Positions 1 to 11,572 of a stretch of 64,000 nt of DNA are shown here, one piece after another. The DNA is taken from contig NC_092571.1 of the NCBI RefSeq assembly GCF_037975245.1, forward strand, positions 13,416,917 to 13,480,916, given 5' to 3'. Source of the DNA: Apostichopus japonicus. Its lineage: Eukaryota; Echinodermata; Holothuroidea; Aspidochirotida; Stichopodidae. Positions within the stretch are counted from its first letter, which is position 1; every line of letters starts with the position of its first letter. The position numbers and the translations under genes were made by a program. The notes below the pieces were generated by a model that had not been told where the DNA came from, made no database searches, and saw only the letters and a program-made list of their open reading frames with translations.

Positions 1-655
1 AAGGATTACGTGTTCAGATTTGACTTATTGAATTACCTTTCTTCATTCAGGTGTGTAACAGGGGACCTGTGCATGACTCATTGTATACAATGTCCCTGCC
101 GCTTTTCATGGCTTTATCATGTAACACTGGTAAGGTGGGTACCCAATAATCAGTTCAAACTGATGTGCTATAATTTCTTAACATGTGTTACATTTATGAC
201 CAGTTGCTACTGAGAAGGACTTACAAACAGAAAATACTAAACACAGAATCCTATGCGTATATGTATTGACTGGACTAACCACTCAGGTTTCGCCAATTAT
301 TTTGTCCATATTTCAACGTGTGTTTCGGTGTTATAACACACTTCAGTTTATACTGACGGCTGTCTGTTGTTCAGAGTACAAACTGATCAAGCCATGTATA
401 TTGGGTGGATTTGCCCAAACCGACGCGTATTCAGTCCACCTTAACGCTCCGAGAGCAACTGTTTGTTTCTGTATATGGGTGTGACATAAAATTACATGAC
501 TGTGCTACTGTCGTGTTAGGGGTCTTGGTCTTGATACGAAGAATGTAAAATATAACTACAATCAATGACAGACTTTTATTGTTATCAGATAGCGAGAACC
601 ACTTTACGTAATCATATCTGACCTTTAAGGTAACAAATTCAACTGTTCAACTCGA
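1..655. other. Unit-start segment without a recognisable gene
   Basis: AT-rich sequence shared with units 2 and 3. Short ORFs occur, but none keeps its reading frame between the three copies and none resembles a known family. Confidence 0.6.
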
Positions 656-898
656 TTACTCTCTTTCTCTTATGACAAGTGCCAAAAGCAACAACAATCC
701 TTGTACATATGTTACTAAATAAGATTTGTATATTTCTTTATGCTCGTGGGTGTAGCTTGCAACGACTGACTCAACTGAGGCTAATTTACACCACGTTATA
801 ATTTCAAAGACTAGCGTACAATATTTGTTGACCAGTGAGTAAAGAGGCTTGTCTACAAATGACGAAAATGTGCGTCTTTCTTGGGTAAATGCCGCCAC
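656..898 (-). other. Conserved antisense ORF island, function unknown
   Basis: An 80-codon open stretch on the minus strand. The same frame is partly kept in unit 2 (37,413-37,694) and in degraded form in unit 3 (from about 54,606 upward). The shared part includes a KPLYS.VN motif and the segment TWCK.ASVES. The C-terminal halves differ by an indel, so length is not conserved. It could be a decayed exon of a neighbouring gene or an accident of recent duplication. No domain is recognised. Confidence 0.2.
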
Positions 899-937
899 GA
901 ATAGCTAACGTTTCAGCTCTCAAATGAAGGACTGCGT

Positions 938-1095
938 GCTATTTACGTGACCCGCCCTGCGTGATCCAAAAGTTACGGCCAAACGGCACTACTCACCCAT
1001 CCCATACTGACAAACAAAACTCAAGTCAAGCGAGCAAAAAAAGTAAATACGCCCACCGACCTGCAGAGATAAACCCCCAACCACCCACTGAAAAA
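938..1095 (-). mobile_element. 3' end of a Keno-like LINE, antisense
   Basis: The reverse complement of the 3' terminus of the LINE at 20,023-24,717, including the terminal hairpin with the GTGAC/GTCAC outer stem. Units 2 and 3 run differently after the shared sequence ending near 930, so this is specific to unit 1. Confidence 0.75.
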
Positions 1096-1280
1096 TTGTT
1101 GTAATTCAATTTTTCATAAATAGCAGTATCATTCTACCAAATCGTCTGACTGTTGCCATGGTCAATCGGGGACGCTGTAACAAATCTCTGTTGAAGTTAA
1201 ACACCTTCCCACTCTCGGCCTGTATTGGCATGGTGTATGCTATCGATCGTTGAGGATCCAATATTAAACAAGGCGCTGCT

Positions 1281-1720
1281 GTCCCTAGCCTCTATGGGCT
1301 TATGAGTGGGGTGTTGCGCTACATGCCTGTTTGGTTCGTCTTCATCCTGTGGCACGGCCATCCTTCTGGCACCTTCTTCTGGCACCTTCAGGCGGTTTGT
1401 GTCACTAGGGTGGAGAAGGACCATGAGGTTCGACTGGTTTGCATTCTTTTCAAGTATGCACAGGGTAATATCTGCCTTTGTAATATGTATACTCCCAATC
1501 GGTCTTCTGCTAGACGAGATGTTTATCGACACAGTGTCTTCCTTTGTTCCTGGTAGTGCACCATATGTCATGGTCGGAGACTTTCAACTGTCCCAGACTC
1601 TGGTCTTGACAGACTCAGGGCTTCTGTGTCTGCTGGTCCTGATGCTGGAATTGCAAAACTCGACAGATTCCCCTCGGAAAACTTTAAGCCGATGTTTGGA
1701 GGCATATGAGCGCACGGAAT
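1281..1720 (+). mobile_element. LINE ORF2 endonuclease fragment
   Basis: Matches the apurinic-like endonuclease part of ORF2 at about 21,455-21,830 of the better copy, with an internal short duplication near 1,370-1,390 and several indels. It keeps recognisable pieces of the VMVGDF region but is not translatable. It lies just after an antisense LINE 3' end, so the two may be one inverted, 5'-truncated insertion (twin priming) or two events. Confidence 0.7.
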
Positions 1721-1932
1721 ACATTCCACGAAGTCATCATTGCATACCGTTATTACTCGTAGTATTCAACATATTAGATTTATGAGTAATATATTTTGTT
1801 AATTTATTGTTGACTCATAGCACTGTTTGGTCTCTTATCCAGGATTGTGTCGTATGTATTTTATTAATTCTGACCAAAGTCATTCGTATAGAGTTAGTTA
1901 ATTTAATATGTGAAAGCAAAAGGTAACATTTA

Positions 1933-2232
1933 TTACATTATGATTTTTTCCCCTCTTTGAATAAAAAAATAATAATAATAAAAATCCATCTTGAAATAGT
2001 TTAGTGGTGATATTTGAGGTGTATTATCCAATACGTTCTGCAGGTTGCCCAAGTTTATTGAATCGATATGATCGAGGTATATGGAAAAAAAGTTCGACCA
2101 TGTTGGTTGCCTAGTGCTATTTTCTAATAATTCAATAACAGAGTGGAATGATCCAACAACTGCGTGCCGTGCTAAACAACGGGGCAAGAAACATACTCCT
2201 GCCCCTTCACAATATCTCCCTCCCATGCACAC
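1933..2232 (-). other. Conserved antisense ORF, function unknown
   Basis: A 99-codon ORF whose core (VIELLEN.TR..TWS.F.SIYLDH) is kept in unit 2 (38,891-39,133) and in a frame-broken form in unit 3 (complement of about 56,160-56,400). Many differences between units 1 and 2 are amino-acid changes of mixed type, so selection cannot be judged by eye. An AG acceptor-like site precedes GGGCAGGAG in all three copies, so it might be an exon rather than a whole gene. No known domain was recognised. Confidence 0.3.
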
Positions 2233-2239
2233 ACCCCTT

Positions 2240-3030
2240 CTCCAACATATTTGACACTTTAAACGCCTGTAATGGCAATGCGATCCGAAACAATTCTGTA
2301 TTTATTTGAAATGGCCTGAAGTCGAGGTTTCCTAAATGACTTATAGTTCATTTAGAAGCAGTAATGAATTTAATACATGGCTGTGACAGGACACCATGTG
2401 ATGACTGCCAAAAAGCATTAAGGGAACGTCAAAGTTTACACCGTAATCCCATTTAATTGCAATAGCTGTAATTTATTCTTTGTAATTTATTTCTTCTTAA
2501 TGAGAAACAACTCCGTACCGTTGTCGAAGTATGATGTGTCAGATCGAACGAAGGTTGTTTGTTTATTCTAATCGATAAAATACAATTAATTAAAAATTAA
2601 ACCAGTCTAGTAACCATGCTCATAAGCATTTAGTGTCAGATGGCGCTGTACCACTATATAACAGTGAAAGTTATAGAATTCTAACTGCATATTTCTTTAG
2701 GTGATAAGAGTAGATTGTTATGAGCACATATTACAGAGGACAATATCTCGGGTGGAATGTCTTTATCTGTCTCTCTTATATACATCATCCAGCAATTGGT
2801 ATTGGAATGGCCTTGAACACCTGACCACCTTTCATTGACAGTTATCTGTCGCAATATCCTGTAATTGCAAATCAAACAATAATGAAAACCAATAATACAG
2901 TTACGGTGGTCCTGATGGAACAGACGAGTTGCGTTAATATAACCCGACAACTAGTGAAAAATACAATATTTGGGGTGCAGCACAACAACTGATCACGTTG
3001 GGATTCTTCGTCAAAATGCCAATGCATATA
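2240..3030. other. Non-coding stretch between ORF island and SINE
   Basis: Shared with units 2 and 3. AT-rich, with no ORF conserved across units and no structured RNA recognised. Confidence 0.5.
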
Positions 3031-3174
3031 ATCGCTTCTCTGCCTGTTGGCTAAGATCATGTGTAGTATCTTTTCCCTTTCGAGGGGAATGGTGATACAC
3101 ACCCGACGATGATCACACAGTATCGATGCAAGGGGACTGGGGTTGAGAGCGGATCAGCTGTTCGGTAGTTTGGT
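3031..3174 (+). mobile_element. U2 snRNA-headed SINE, 3'-deleted copy
   Basis: Starts with about 45 bases matching the 5' end of U2 snRNA (two or three mismatches), followed by the SINE body beginning CCTTTCGAGGGG. Compared with the copies at 39,764 and 57,130, the last 25-30 bases and the right target duplication are missing. The same position in all three units shows that insertion predates unit duplication. Confidence 0.8.
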
Positions 3175-4160
3175 AGGCAAACATATAATAATTTGTCGAG
3201 GTGTGTACAATTCGCCTGTATCGAGAAGAATATGGTATCGATGATTGTTCAATTCAACAACTCATTGTGCAAGATTGCTTGGTGGTGAATGAGATGGCGT
3301 AGCCTGCAGTAAAACAACAACCAGCTATAATCAGTTTGTCGACTTGTCCAGACCTGTTTCCAAGGGCCGTTGTTATTCTGGTTTGGGGTAATAGAGGGCC
3401 TACGGACGGTCCGACCGATTTTACTTTTGTAGATGATTCGTGTTCAGTTCGGTGAGTGTGTGCAAAGGGGGGGGGGGGGGGTCAGTTGGATGTGTGTGTA
3501 AATACGTAGTTACGTTAATACCCCCTAAGTGAGAATATCAGGATATAGGCCGGGAGGCTTGGCCTCGTATGAGTTGTAATAGTTCTGACCAAAGTCGTTT
3601 ATGAGCATTACATTTTGGATATATTACGATGTTTCTAATATCTGAAAGCTATTAGTCTGGTCCCCTTATTATGTACATAAGGTAGTAAACTATAGTTAGT
3701 GTTTCTGGCTCGCTGTAGCGTGGTTTGCGCTGCCGTAGGTGATATAGGTAGGGTGGACGGAGCGAGGCCATTTTTGCATTCAAAGAATATTTATTTCTTC
3801 TTAATTTTTTTTATTCTCCTCTACATGTTTCCTTTAAACTTTCTCAGCAGCCGTAGTCACCTCAATCAATTAGCATATTATTTGATGTACCCTGCATAAT
3901 TTTATTCATTTATTTTTATCTATATTCATGTTCTCTCTCTTGAGTAAGTTTATGTCTTCGTACCTTTCATCCATTTTCTACTCAGTTCCGACGGTGGCGA
4001 GGGGGGAGGTTAACGCTGCATACCCAATGCTCTAATGCCGTAATGGTATTTCCATACTGTGTGTATGGAAATGATTTTCAGCTAGCATGGATTACTTAAG
4101 TGAACAGCCCCCAGCATTGAAAGGTTTAAGGATATAATTGCTCTATTTAGGAGACATGTG
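3175..4160. other. Intergenic stretch with poly-G tract
   Basis: No convincing gene. Holds a run of about 16 G at 3,466-3,481. The same place in unit 3 (57,637-57,647) also has a G run. The short ORF at 3,699-3,899 is not conserved. Confidence 0.5.
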
Positions 4161-4162
4161 GG

Positions 4163-4549
4163 TTGAATTCACTGTCGGGGGCTGCCAATTTGATGAGATA
4201 TAGGAGTATAAGAGATAACAGTCATTATGGTTTATTTTTAGCTGCGAATATTTGCCGTCCAATTGTTTTTACTCTTTTTAACCACCTATACTTTTCTATT
4301 CATTTTACGCAACTAAGAACCTTGGTGGTTGAGGGACTAGTGTATTCATCCATCGCCCCAGGCGATATGTCTGAGACGCGAAAAACACATTCCATACTTG
4401 GCTTACGTTTTCGGGAGATTACCCCAGCACCAAGATGCTACCAGGCGATGGAAGCATTGCCAAAGACCTTTATATTCGATTCTTATAGATTTATAGATAA
4501 AAAGCATTGCAAGTGCCCTCGATTTTTACATTGTGAACTTTTTAAATAA
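4163..4549 (+). other. Plus-strand ORF shared by all three units, function unknown
   Basis: A 128-codon ORF. The last about 80 codons (from LRTL.V.GLVYS onward) are open in unit 2 (40,859-41,182) and mostly open in unit 3 (58,055-58,327, which stops about 20 residues early). Flanking non-coding sequence is equally similar, so conservation alone does not prove coding. A splice-acceptor-like TTTTACGCAG precedes the conserved block in unit 2. No domain recognised. Confidence 0.3.
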
Positions 4550-4884
4550 GGTCTATGAAACTGAAATGTCACCCTCACATTCAAGAGAAAGTTATCTCTT
4601 GTTTCTAAATGACAAGCTGTGGTCTTTGAGCTCCTACATGTTAAATGATGCTTGTATTTTGACATTAACATAACGTCCTTTGGGCTATTCTTTCAAAGTT
4701 AATTAAAAATTAAGATAGTCTTCAACGTGCCCAAACAAGTACCTAGTATTTGTGAACGATAAGTAATACGGTCTCCTTAATATTGGCTAGTCTTATTATA
4801 ATATGTGTATTTTAAGACATTTTATTATTATTATGTCTTTTTAATACCTCATAGTTGTTTATAGGCAAATGTAATACACACATT

Positions 4885-5265
4885 CTACACAATGATACCA
4901 TTTCATATTGGTCACCAAGGCACCGTGTGCGATTCTCCAAGCAAGATCGCGGAGCCTGCAACTCTTCAGCCTTGATATGCACCACACGCCATACCTCAGT
5001 GGAATGACGACCATGTTCGAATATTGCATTCATGGCCCTGTTTCTCAAGGAACTGAGCACAAGGTCCGGCCGTGACAGTTCAACGGGGGCAACTCCTTAA
5101 GGGTGGAACAAATGACACGCACTACTCTGCTCGGGGTATTACTATGCGGTGCTGTGTTGTTAAACAGGGCCGGTTTCCATCGACGCAAGTGCAACCCTCC
5201 CCAAAAAACGTAGAAAAAAAAAACAAAGCAACCCTGGTCTGCTACCACTACAAATAATTGATTAA
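4885..5265 (-). mobile_element. LINE ORF2 C-terminal fragment, antisense
   Basis: Its complement matches the LINE at about 23,830-24,210, reading LLFKQLFV-like and RIAHGAL-like residues in broken frames. It begins the extra 4-kb segment that unit 2 lacks at this position. Confidence 0.75.
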
Positions 5266-5765
5266 ATAACAAAAAAAGGCGCTTTACTTTCCAGATGAAT
5301 CACCTCCAACCCACCAGATTGCTCAGTCAAACTTGCATTCCAGTTGTAAGTTAAGGATTAACGAACAACATTCATAGGCGGACGGTGGATAATTTAACTT
5401 CACAAATGTAACGTTTTATCCTGAACGTTCAGTAGATACATTAATTTTGAAAGAAATATTTGCCGATCTTGAATATTAAAAGGTAATGTCTGGACAGGGA
5501 AAGTCACACTCTACATAAACAGACCTTTGTTCTGACATTTGGTAAAATGCAGATAGCATTTCAGAAAAGCAATATGGAACACTTCAAAACTTTCGACTTT
5601 TAATTATAAGTATCATTTTACTTATCCAACCTAATCAACCATATTGTTAATATAATTAAATAATAAATGGTATTGAAAAAGTTAATTAAATCTAACTTAA
5701 CCATTTCCTTTAATCTCAAATATATATGTTATGGCCTTTTATTAATGGTTTCCAAAATAGTAATA

Positions 5766-5875
5766 AGTAGTGTATAAACCCATTATAGGGCATAATCGAT
5801 AAGAGTGGGGACCCGATATAGGGCAAAATGGACAGTGGGGACCCGATATGCCCTAAAATGGGTCTATACACTACT
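5766..5875. mobile_element. 110-bp palindromic MITE with TSD
   Basis: Inverted ends of about 28 bases (starting AGTAGTGTATA, two mismatches) enclose two direct copies of GTGGGGACCCGATAT. Flanked by GTAATA at 5,760-5,765 and 5,876-5,881. The related sequence at about 45,370 runs through without the element, giving an empty site. No coding capacity. The transposase family cannot be assigned from the ends alone. Confidence 0.75.
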
Positions 5876-6603
5876 GTAATATTATCAAATAAATCACTTT
5901 TTGTAAATGTGATGTAATAACAGCAACCGTTGTTCGGTTTGTGAAGTAGTTGATGACCTATCAAGAGAAGAAGTTATATTTAGCGACAATGAATCAAGTT
6001 AGGAATTGGATGAAGTATGTATTCATATATTTCGTTGATGGAAAAGTACAATACTTTCATCCTACGCATAATGGTTTCAGTTTTCAAAACCATTCAACAG
6101 TCAATGCGAAACCAGCAATGGAATAAACTTAATAATGTTTTTGTTACTCCTTTCGTAACTGCCGAGCTGTCTGGAATGTATTGAAAAGAATCCCTACAAA
6201 GAAAAATCTCTGTTCATCTGAGACAGTCGCTTACCACTTAACTTATTAAAAAGAGAATTATAATATAACAGTGTGCTTTGTTTCGTTCTTGTACATTGTT
6301 TGAAATTGAAGGATTTAAAAACAAACAATGAATGAAATGATTTCATCCACCAATCAAAGCAACTATTCAACTCGTTAGCCTGTATGTAGGAAATACAGAA
6401 AAGAAATTACCCTTCTATGTTTTACTTTCACAATTGAAGAAATAGTAACTTTAAACGACATCAATAAGCATTCTTTGCAATAACTTTCTTTAGTTTATAT
6501 TAACTGTATTAACTTTGTATTAAATTGTATAGATGCTTGTAAATGCTTTTATGAACCGGTCTATCGTTACACAACAATTTGACGCTCTCTTTGGATTCTG
6601 TTT

Positions 6604-6640
6604 TCTTATAGGGTTCAGGGTTACAGGGTTAATGGGTTAA
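6604..6640 (+). repeat. Short telomere-like GGGTTA repeats
   Basis: About four degenerate AGGGTT-type repeats. A shorter version occurs in the paralogous segment at about 46,137-46,162, so it is inherited rather than newly added. Confidence 0.4.
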
Positions 6641-9150
6641 GAATCTGGATGTGATGAATGTATTCATTGATTGTTATAGCATTAAACTTATATTCGTGAC
6701 ACAAAATACCAGTTATAAGAAGAAAATGGCTAATGATATTTTTTTCGCCCAAAAAAATACACAACCACATGCCTTACCTAAATATGGTAAAACTTGTCCT
6801 TCAAAGGTATGAAAAAATCTGTTTCTGTGGAAACTTTGTATTTTTAAATTGTGCCAGAAATTAGTATGGACAAAAAATATGGAAACGTAAGAGAGAAACC
6901 GAAGAGAGATTCCGAAAGAGGTATTATAATTTTACAACGAAACGAAACGATTTTATTTGTGTTCCACAGTCTGCGAATACCCTGATTTTCCTTAAATGTT
7001 GTGTTACCATGATCACAAACAGCTGTTAGGTCTTTATTGAAATGTATCCATAACAATAACGGGTTTAAAGCGTCACATTTGTTTCTCCATCTTCTAATTA
7101 AGCTCTGCTGCCACCTCCTCTCACGTTGACAGCAGCAAGTGTGTACCAGCTAATCATTTCCCATTTGTAGACAATAGAGCAGGTGTAGGTATGGTTTCAA
7201 TTCTAGACAATTTGTCCGGAAAACGAACTGTCTTCCAAAGTGTGATTTTTTTTGTTTTTTTTCATTATGTGCAACATCGAATACTTTTTGTTGAAAAATT
7301 GAATGACCTTTAACTTGAGTCTCAATTAATGTTACGAAAGGAAGACAAACATCGATTCTTTAGAGCAACCACTGTTTTGTAATGTTTCCTATTGTTTGTC
7401 TACATTTTGGCTGATAACCCTGATTGGTTGAGTGTCCTTTACCAGGTTTAGAATGTTCCAAAAGCTTGAGTGCATTACAGGAGCGACTTTGAGGCGAAAA
7501 GGGAAGAAAGCAGCAAAGTCCCGATCTACGTCTTACATCTCCCATGTAACATAGACAGATTTATTATTTTTAAATTTCCAGAAAATCTGAAAGGTAAATT
7601 GATCTACATTTTGGGGTTTTACGTGCTATTTGTATACTAGGCAAACTATCGGCATTGACAACTACACTGTCAATGAATACTACGATAACGCCACCAAATT
7701 GCAATATGCTCGAAAATTCATAATAGCTCGACTGTACGAAGTACGATCTTCACCACAAGGACACTACAAAAAGGGTTCACGTGAGAGGTGAAATTGTATG
7801 GAGAATAACAATTTTTTTGTGTTTAGATATTGCCTATTGAGATATTCTCATTTGTATTATTGTTTTATAATATGAGTTAAAGCAAATTATTGCGCATATC
7901 TAAAAGAAATTTGTAAGGCTAACATCATTGTTTGTGACGGTGGGCTCAGCAAAGGGAATAATGTAGCATTTCTTTTCATTACTTGTTAGGTAATATTAGA
8001 AATACATCACTTTTCACTAACGAGCTACAATGACTAAATGAACTACATTACCGAAAGTTTTTTTCTTGTATTAAACATATGTTCAGTTTGCATGTGTACG
8101 CACTGTCTAAGGGTGTTGTAGAGGGCATAGAAAATGGTATATTTTACAATAATCCATTCTTAAATAAGTAATAAAGTGTTCAGCAACAGTGTGTATACAC
8201 ATAAATAATACCAATAGCATTTTACACTAATTGATGGTACCAAATACGTTTCATATCAGAACCATTTTTTTAGTAACTGGCATACTTTCATGTAATGAAA
8301 CTCCCAGGGTAAATACGTCATATTTAAGACAACAACGGCTGAATAGGAAATTACACACAGTTATAAACAACTTCTCCAAAAATGATTGAAAGGTCCCTTT
8401 TGATATTTGTTCTCTTAAATGTTTTTTTGGGGGTTTTTTTTTAGGGGGGGGGGATTGCAGCTGCTTTGTGATACACATACTACGGACACTTCACCTATCC
8501 CATTCTGCTGTAACAATTTGCAGGCGCACTCGAGGAGCTATGTGGTCTATGTATTCATGGAGGCACTCAGAAACGGATACAAATATATGTCAATGAGTAT
8601 GATTAGACGATATCAAAAGTATCATGTCATATGCCCTCACACGTTGTCATTGAAAACTGCTAAAACTCGATAATATTAAACCGTTCGTTAAGAAATATTC
8701 TACCGGGTAAATACACTACACCATTCCCATCTACCATCTATCTGCTCTTGGCTGTCTACAAAATTCAGTTTCATAAGCTGCAACATATCAATCAGAAAAA
8801 TGTTGTTTGCATTGTTTCTTGCAAATATGTTCATTCTAGTTAATAAACATAACAAGTGCCATCAATAACTACATTCTGAAGTTTTTGAAATTAAGTCTAG
8901 TAAAACTTTAACATCGCCCTCACTTTCAGGGGGAGAATCATTGCTTGTTTGAAAATGAAAAGCTTTGGTCTTTAGGCCCCTGAAATGCTGCTTTGTATTT
9001 TTTGGTCTATTTTTACAGTAACACTGTATGTTAATTCAAAGGTAAATAAAGATAGTCGTCATAAACAATATGAACAAAAGGTAACACCCTCTGTCTGTAA
9101 TTGGTTAATCTTATTATTTTAAGACATTGTATATACACGTAGTTAATACA
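6640..9150. other. Unit-1-specific stretch without recognised gene
   Basis: AT-rich. Holds poly-T/poly-G at 8,418-8,453. The part at about 8,895-9,140 is a diverged second copy of 4,545-4,830, which marks the far end of the internal duplication. A possible small minus-strand exon (7,537-7,586, CAG acceptor and GTAAGA donor) was seen but has no paralogue to support it. Confidence 0.45.
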
Positions 9151-9153
9151 CAC

Positions 9154-9411
9154 TTAGTTTCTATCATAACGTGAACAGGGTTTTTCAAGGACTCTCAGTT
9201 TATGGATAAAAATGTAGTGAACAAATTCCACCGCATATTTCACAATATCTACTAAATATCTTTTAATATAGGGATCTTTATCATTTCTTTCCTGTTCTGT
9301 ATACTTGGTAATCGTCGGGTTATACGGACAGTAACTGTATGCTCTGTGAATGATGGAATTTAAATCCCTCACTACATATCCTTTAACGCTACCCAAGCAT
9401 CTATCATCCAT
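9154..9411 (-). other. Conserved antisense ORF or exon, 85 codons
   Basis: Opens with a good start context (CGAAATGG). The second half contains DPYIKRYL.DIVK.AVEFVHYIFI. The same frame reads DPFIQRYL.DIVK.AVEFVHYIFI in unit 2 (complement of about 41,515-41,600). The exchanges Y/F, K/Q and V/I are conservative. Unit 3 (about 58,700-58,780) is decayed. This pattern suggests an old coding exon, but neither the protein family nor its other exons are recognised. Confidence 0.35.
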
Positions 9412-9682
9412 TTCGTTTTTTCAGTTCTCATCTTACAGGAATATTTACAATGTTTTCAACGTTCTTAAGTTTTAAACAACGTTACTAGTTAACACGAATC
9501 ACGTCTCTCAGAGTTCTTACTCTCTTTGAACATTCAAAGTTGGTGTGCTAGTTGAATTAGCCCTCTCATTTCTTATAATATTATAACAACATATGTTTTC
9601 AAGAAAACCTGCTGCGTCACAAAGATTGTTTCTCATTTGATATGTTCCCGTGTGCTTCGTAAGCGATATTAAACTTTCAATT

Positions 9683-10098
9683 GATGCTGTGTTGCAGCGT
9701 ATTATTTGTGTTTGTTCTGTTGTAAAAAATCTTGTTTGGAGTAATAGATGTGATGTTGTTTTTAGGGGGAAATTTGCCAGTTGGCAGGCAGTCCTGAAGG
9801 CGGTGAAGTCTGACATTCGCCTTCAGGTTGAAGGCGATTTTCGCTGTTTATCTGGGGCTGCCTTTTTTGGACGGTGGTGTGCTGGGGAGGGGTGTTTTGT
9901 TTCGCTGCGTGCTGGTCGTCCTTTTGTATTTTTTTGAATGTTTCAGTGGGTGGTTGGGCGGTTTGTCTCTGCAGGTCGGTGGGCGTATGTACTTTTTTGG
10001 CTCGCTTGACCTGAGTTTCGTTTGTAAGAATGGGATGGTAAGGTAGTGTCGTTTGGCCGTGACGTTTTGTATCCCGCATGGCGGGTCACGTAAAAAGC
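9683..10098 (+). mobile_element. 5'-truncated Keno-like LINE 3' end with 10-bp TSD
   Basis: Matches 24,333-24,717 of the near-full-length LINE and ends in the hairpin plus TAAAAAG. The ten-base duplication ACTTTCAATT lies at 9,673-9,682 and 10,099-10,108. The homologous sites in unit 2 (about 41,977) and unit 3 (about 59,172) carry a single related sequence and no insert. Insertion is therefore later than the unit duplications. Confidence 0.9.
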
Positions 10099-10204
10099 AC
10101 TTTCAATTTGGGCGAATCCATATTTTTTTTAAGGAAAGGGATCGGACTTGGGTCGTTGAAGCTGCCTCCCATGTAGGCAGGTGGTGTAGACCTCCACTCA
10201 TGAA

Positions 10205-10335
10205 TTAGCTGCTGTGATAATAATATTCATCTGGATCGACATCGAATTTAAACTGGAGCAAGTCTTCTACAGTTCTTGAATCGTACGTAAGCTTACCGAT
10301 GTCATATCGCCGGTCCCGATGAAAGACGACGAATG
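10205..10335 (-). CDS. Putative cytoplasmic tail exon with tyrosines (terminal)
   Basis: Read on the minus strand, a pyrimidine-rich tract and AG at 10,336-10,337 precede a 131-base stretch that is open for 42 residues in one frame (phase-1 entry) and ends in TAA. The protein is charged and tyrosine-rich: HRDRRYD near its start and DEYYYHSS at its end. Units 2 (42,258-42,340) and 3 (59,444-59,526) keep the same frame through RDRRYDS..LTY.SRSVEDLL but hit TAG where unit 1 has CAG. No TM or Ig sequence is included. Membership of the Ig-receptor gene is inferred only from position and strand. Confidence 0.4.
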
Positions 10336-10339
10336 CTTC

Positions 10340-11570
10340 AACGAGAGAAAAAAATATATATTTATATCATTTATAGTGTGATAAGCAGTAACATGATAAA
10401 TCTTCTTCGAGATGAACACAATTAGATCGCTGTATGTATCAGTACGAAGTGCTTGTTCATCTCACCCGTGACACAGTAACGATACAGACAACATGAGTTG
10501 AGAAAAAAGCCTGCTCGTTAAGCATTAATTGAACATGCTTTGATCTCACATGTTCATGAAGTATTTGCATGTGAGCTGCCCTCGTTTTCTACTTTGAATA
10601 CAAATTATGTTTTGTTTTTTAATTCATTATAAATCATGTAGTATGTTGTTCTAATATGGAGTACATATGTGAGACAAAGGACAATTACTAGAACCTTAGC
10701 CAACCACGTGACTAGAGATGTATTCATTTCCAATGAATAACGTGTATTTCTCTCAATCCGCTGAATGTAAGCGTCATTAGGCTAGCAAAACTACTTACCG
10801 ATTGCAGGTATGAAAGAAGCGCGCTATTATATTGGGCATTGCAGTTATAATTTACCTGCAGAGACTTTGTGTAATAAATGTTGTCAATATTTTTAATAAA
10901 GTAATAGAAAAAATTAAAACATAAGTAAGGTAAAGATTACTAGGAAGAAACCGAGAATCACGTTTGAAGCATACCAATGTCAGCGTAGACAATGGGTTGC
11001 GTTTAGGCCGGAGGGATTGGTGTAGGCGTAGAAGTTTAAAGAAACGTTCCTACTCTAAATTATGGCATTCCTGGTAAAAAGTTATGCGAAATGATGTCAG
11101 ATTTCCTTTCCGCGATAGCTTCACCAAAGTTGATGTTGTATTTCAGATCAATGAAATCATAAGTAACAAAACAAAAGCAGACAGAGTGCTTGATATTGTG
11201 TTTTAATCTGTCAAGGTTTTATATTCTGACTTATTTCTAGCACCATAAGTTTCCAGGAAAAACAAGGAATTAAGCGGTTAAGGGAAAAGTGGAGTGCTAC
11301 GGTGGGTACTAACTTTTTCGATGTTCGAACATCTTAGATGTTCCTTATAAGTGCTTTACTGTGCATATCAGATGTGACTTGTTATAATATAAATTAAATA
11401 AAGTGAGAAGTGTTGAAGGTACCAAACGAGTGTCACGAGGGTAGTTTCATAAGGTTCCGAGAAGTGCCCTAAGAGATAGGAAACCTACAGGCAAGGGAAA
11501 TTGTGATACGGAGACTAACAAATTGGAACCTCAGTAAGTACCGGGTCAACGCCACTTCTGATAGAACTCG
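10340..11570. other. Intronic or intergenic stretch
   Basis: Parallel sequence exists in units 2 and 3. No further ORF with a conserved frame was seen. Confidence 0.5.
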
Positions 11571-11572
11571 GG

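Larger units (their letters stand above)
5580..6720. repeat. Duplicated segment also found at 45,220-46,250 and 17,470-17,760
   Basis: Extended similarity to the sequence just downstream (minus strand) of the unit-2 Ig pseudogene, and to a shorter piece next to the transmembrane exon. Its presence here means that unit 1 contains a second, displaced copy of a segment that normally lies close to the Ig exons. Confidence 0.7.

Noticed and set aside
10-484. Short ORFs at the window start
   Set aside because: Not open in the two sister copies at 36,660 and 53,883.
7537-7586. Possible 50-base minus-strand exon
   Set aside because: Good splice sites, but it lies beyond the terminal exons of the receptor, has no paralogous copy and no recognised product.
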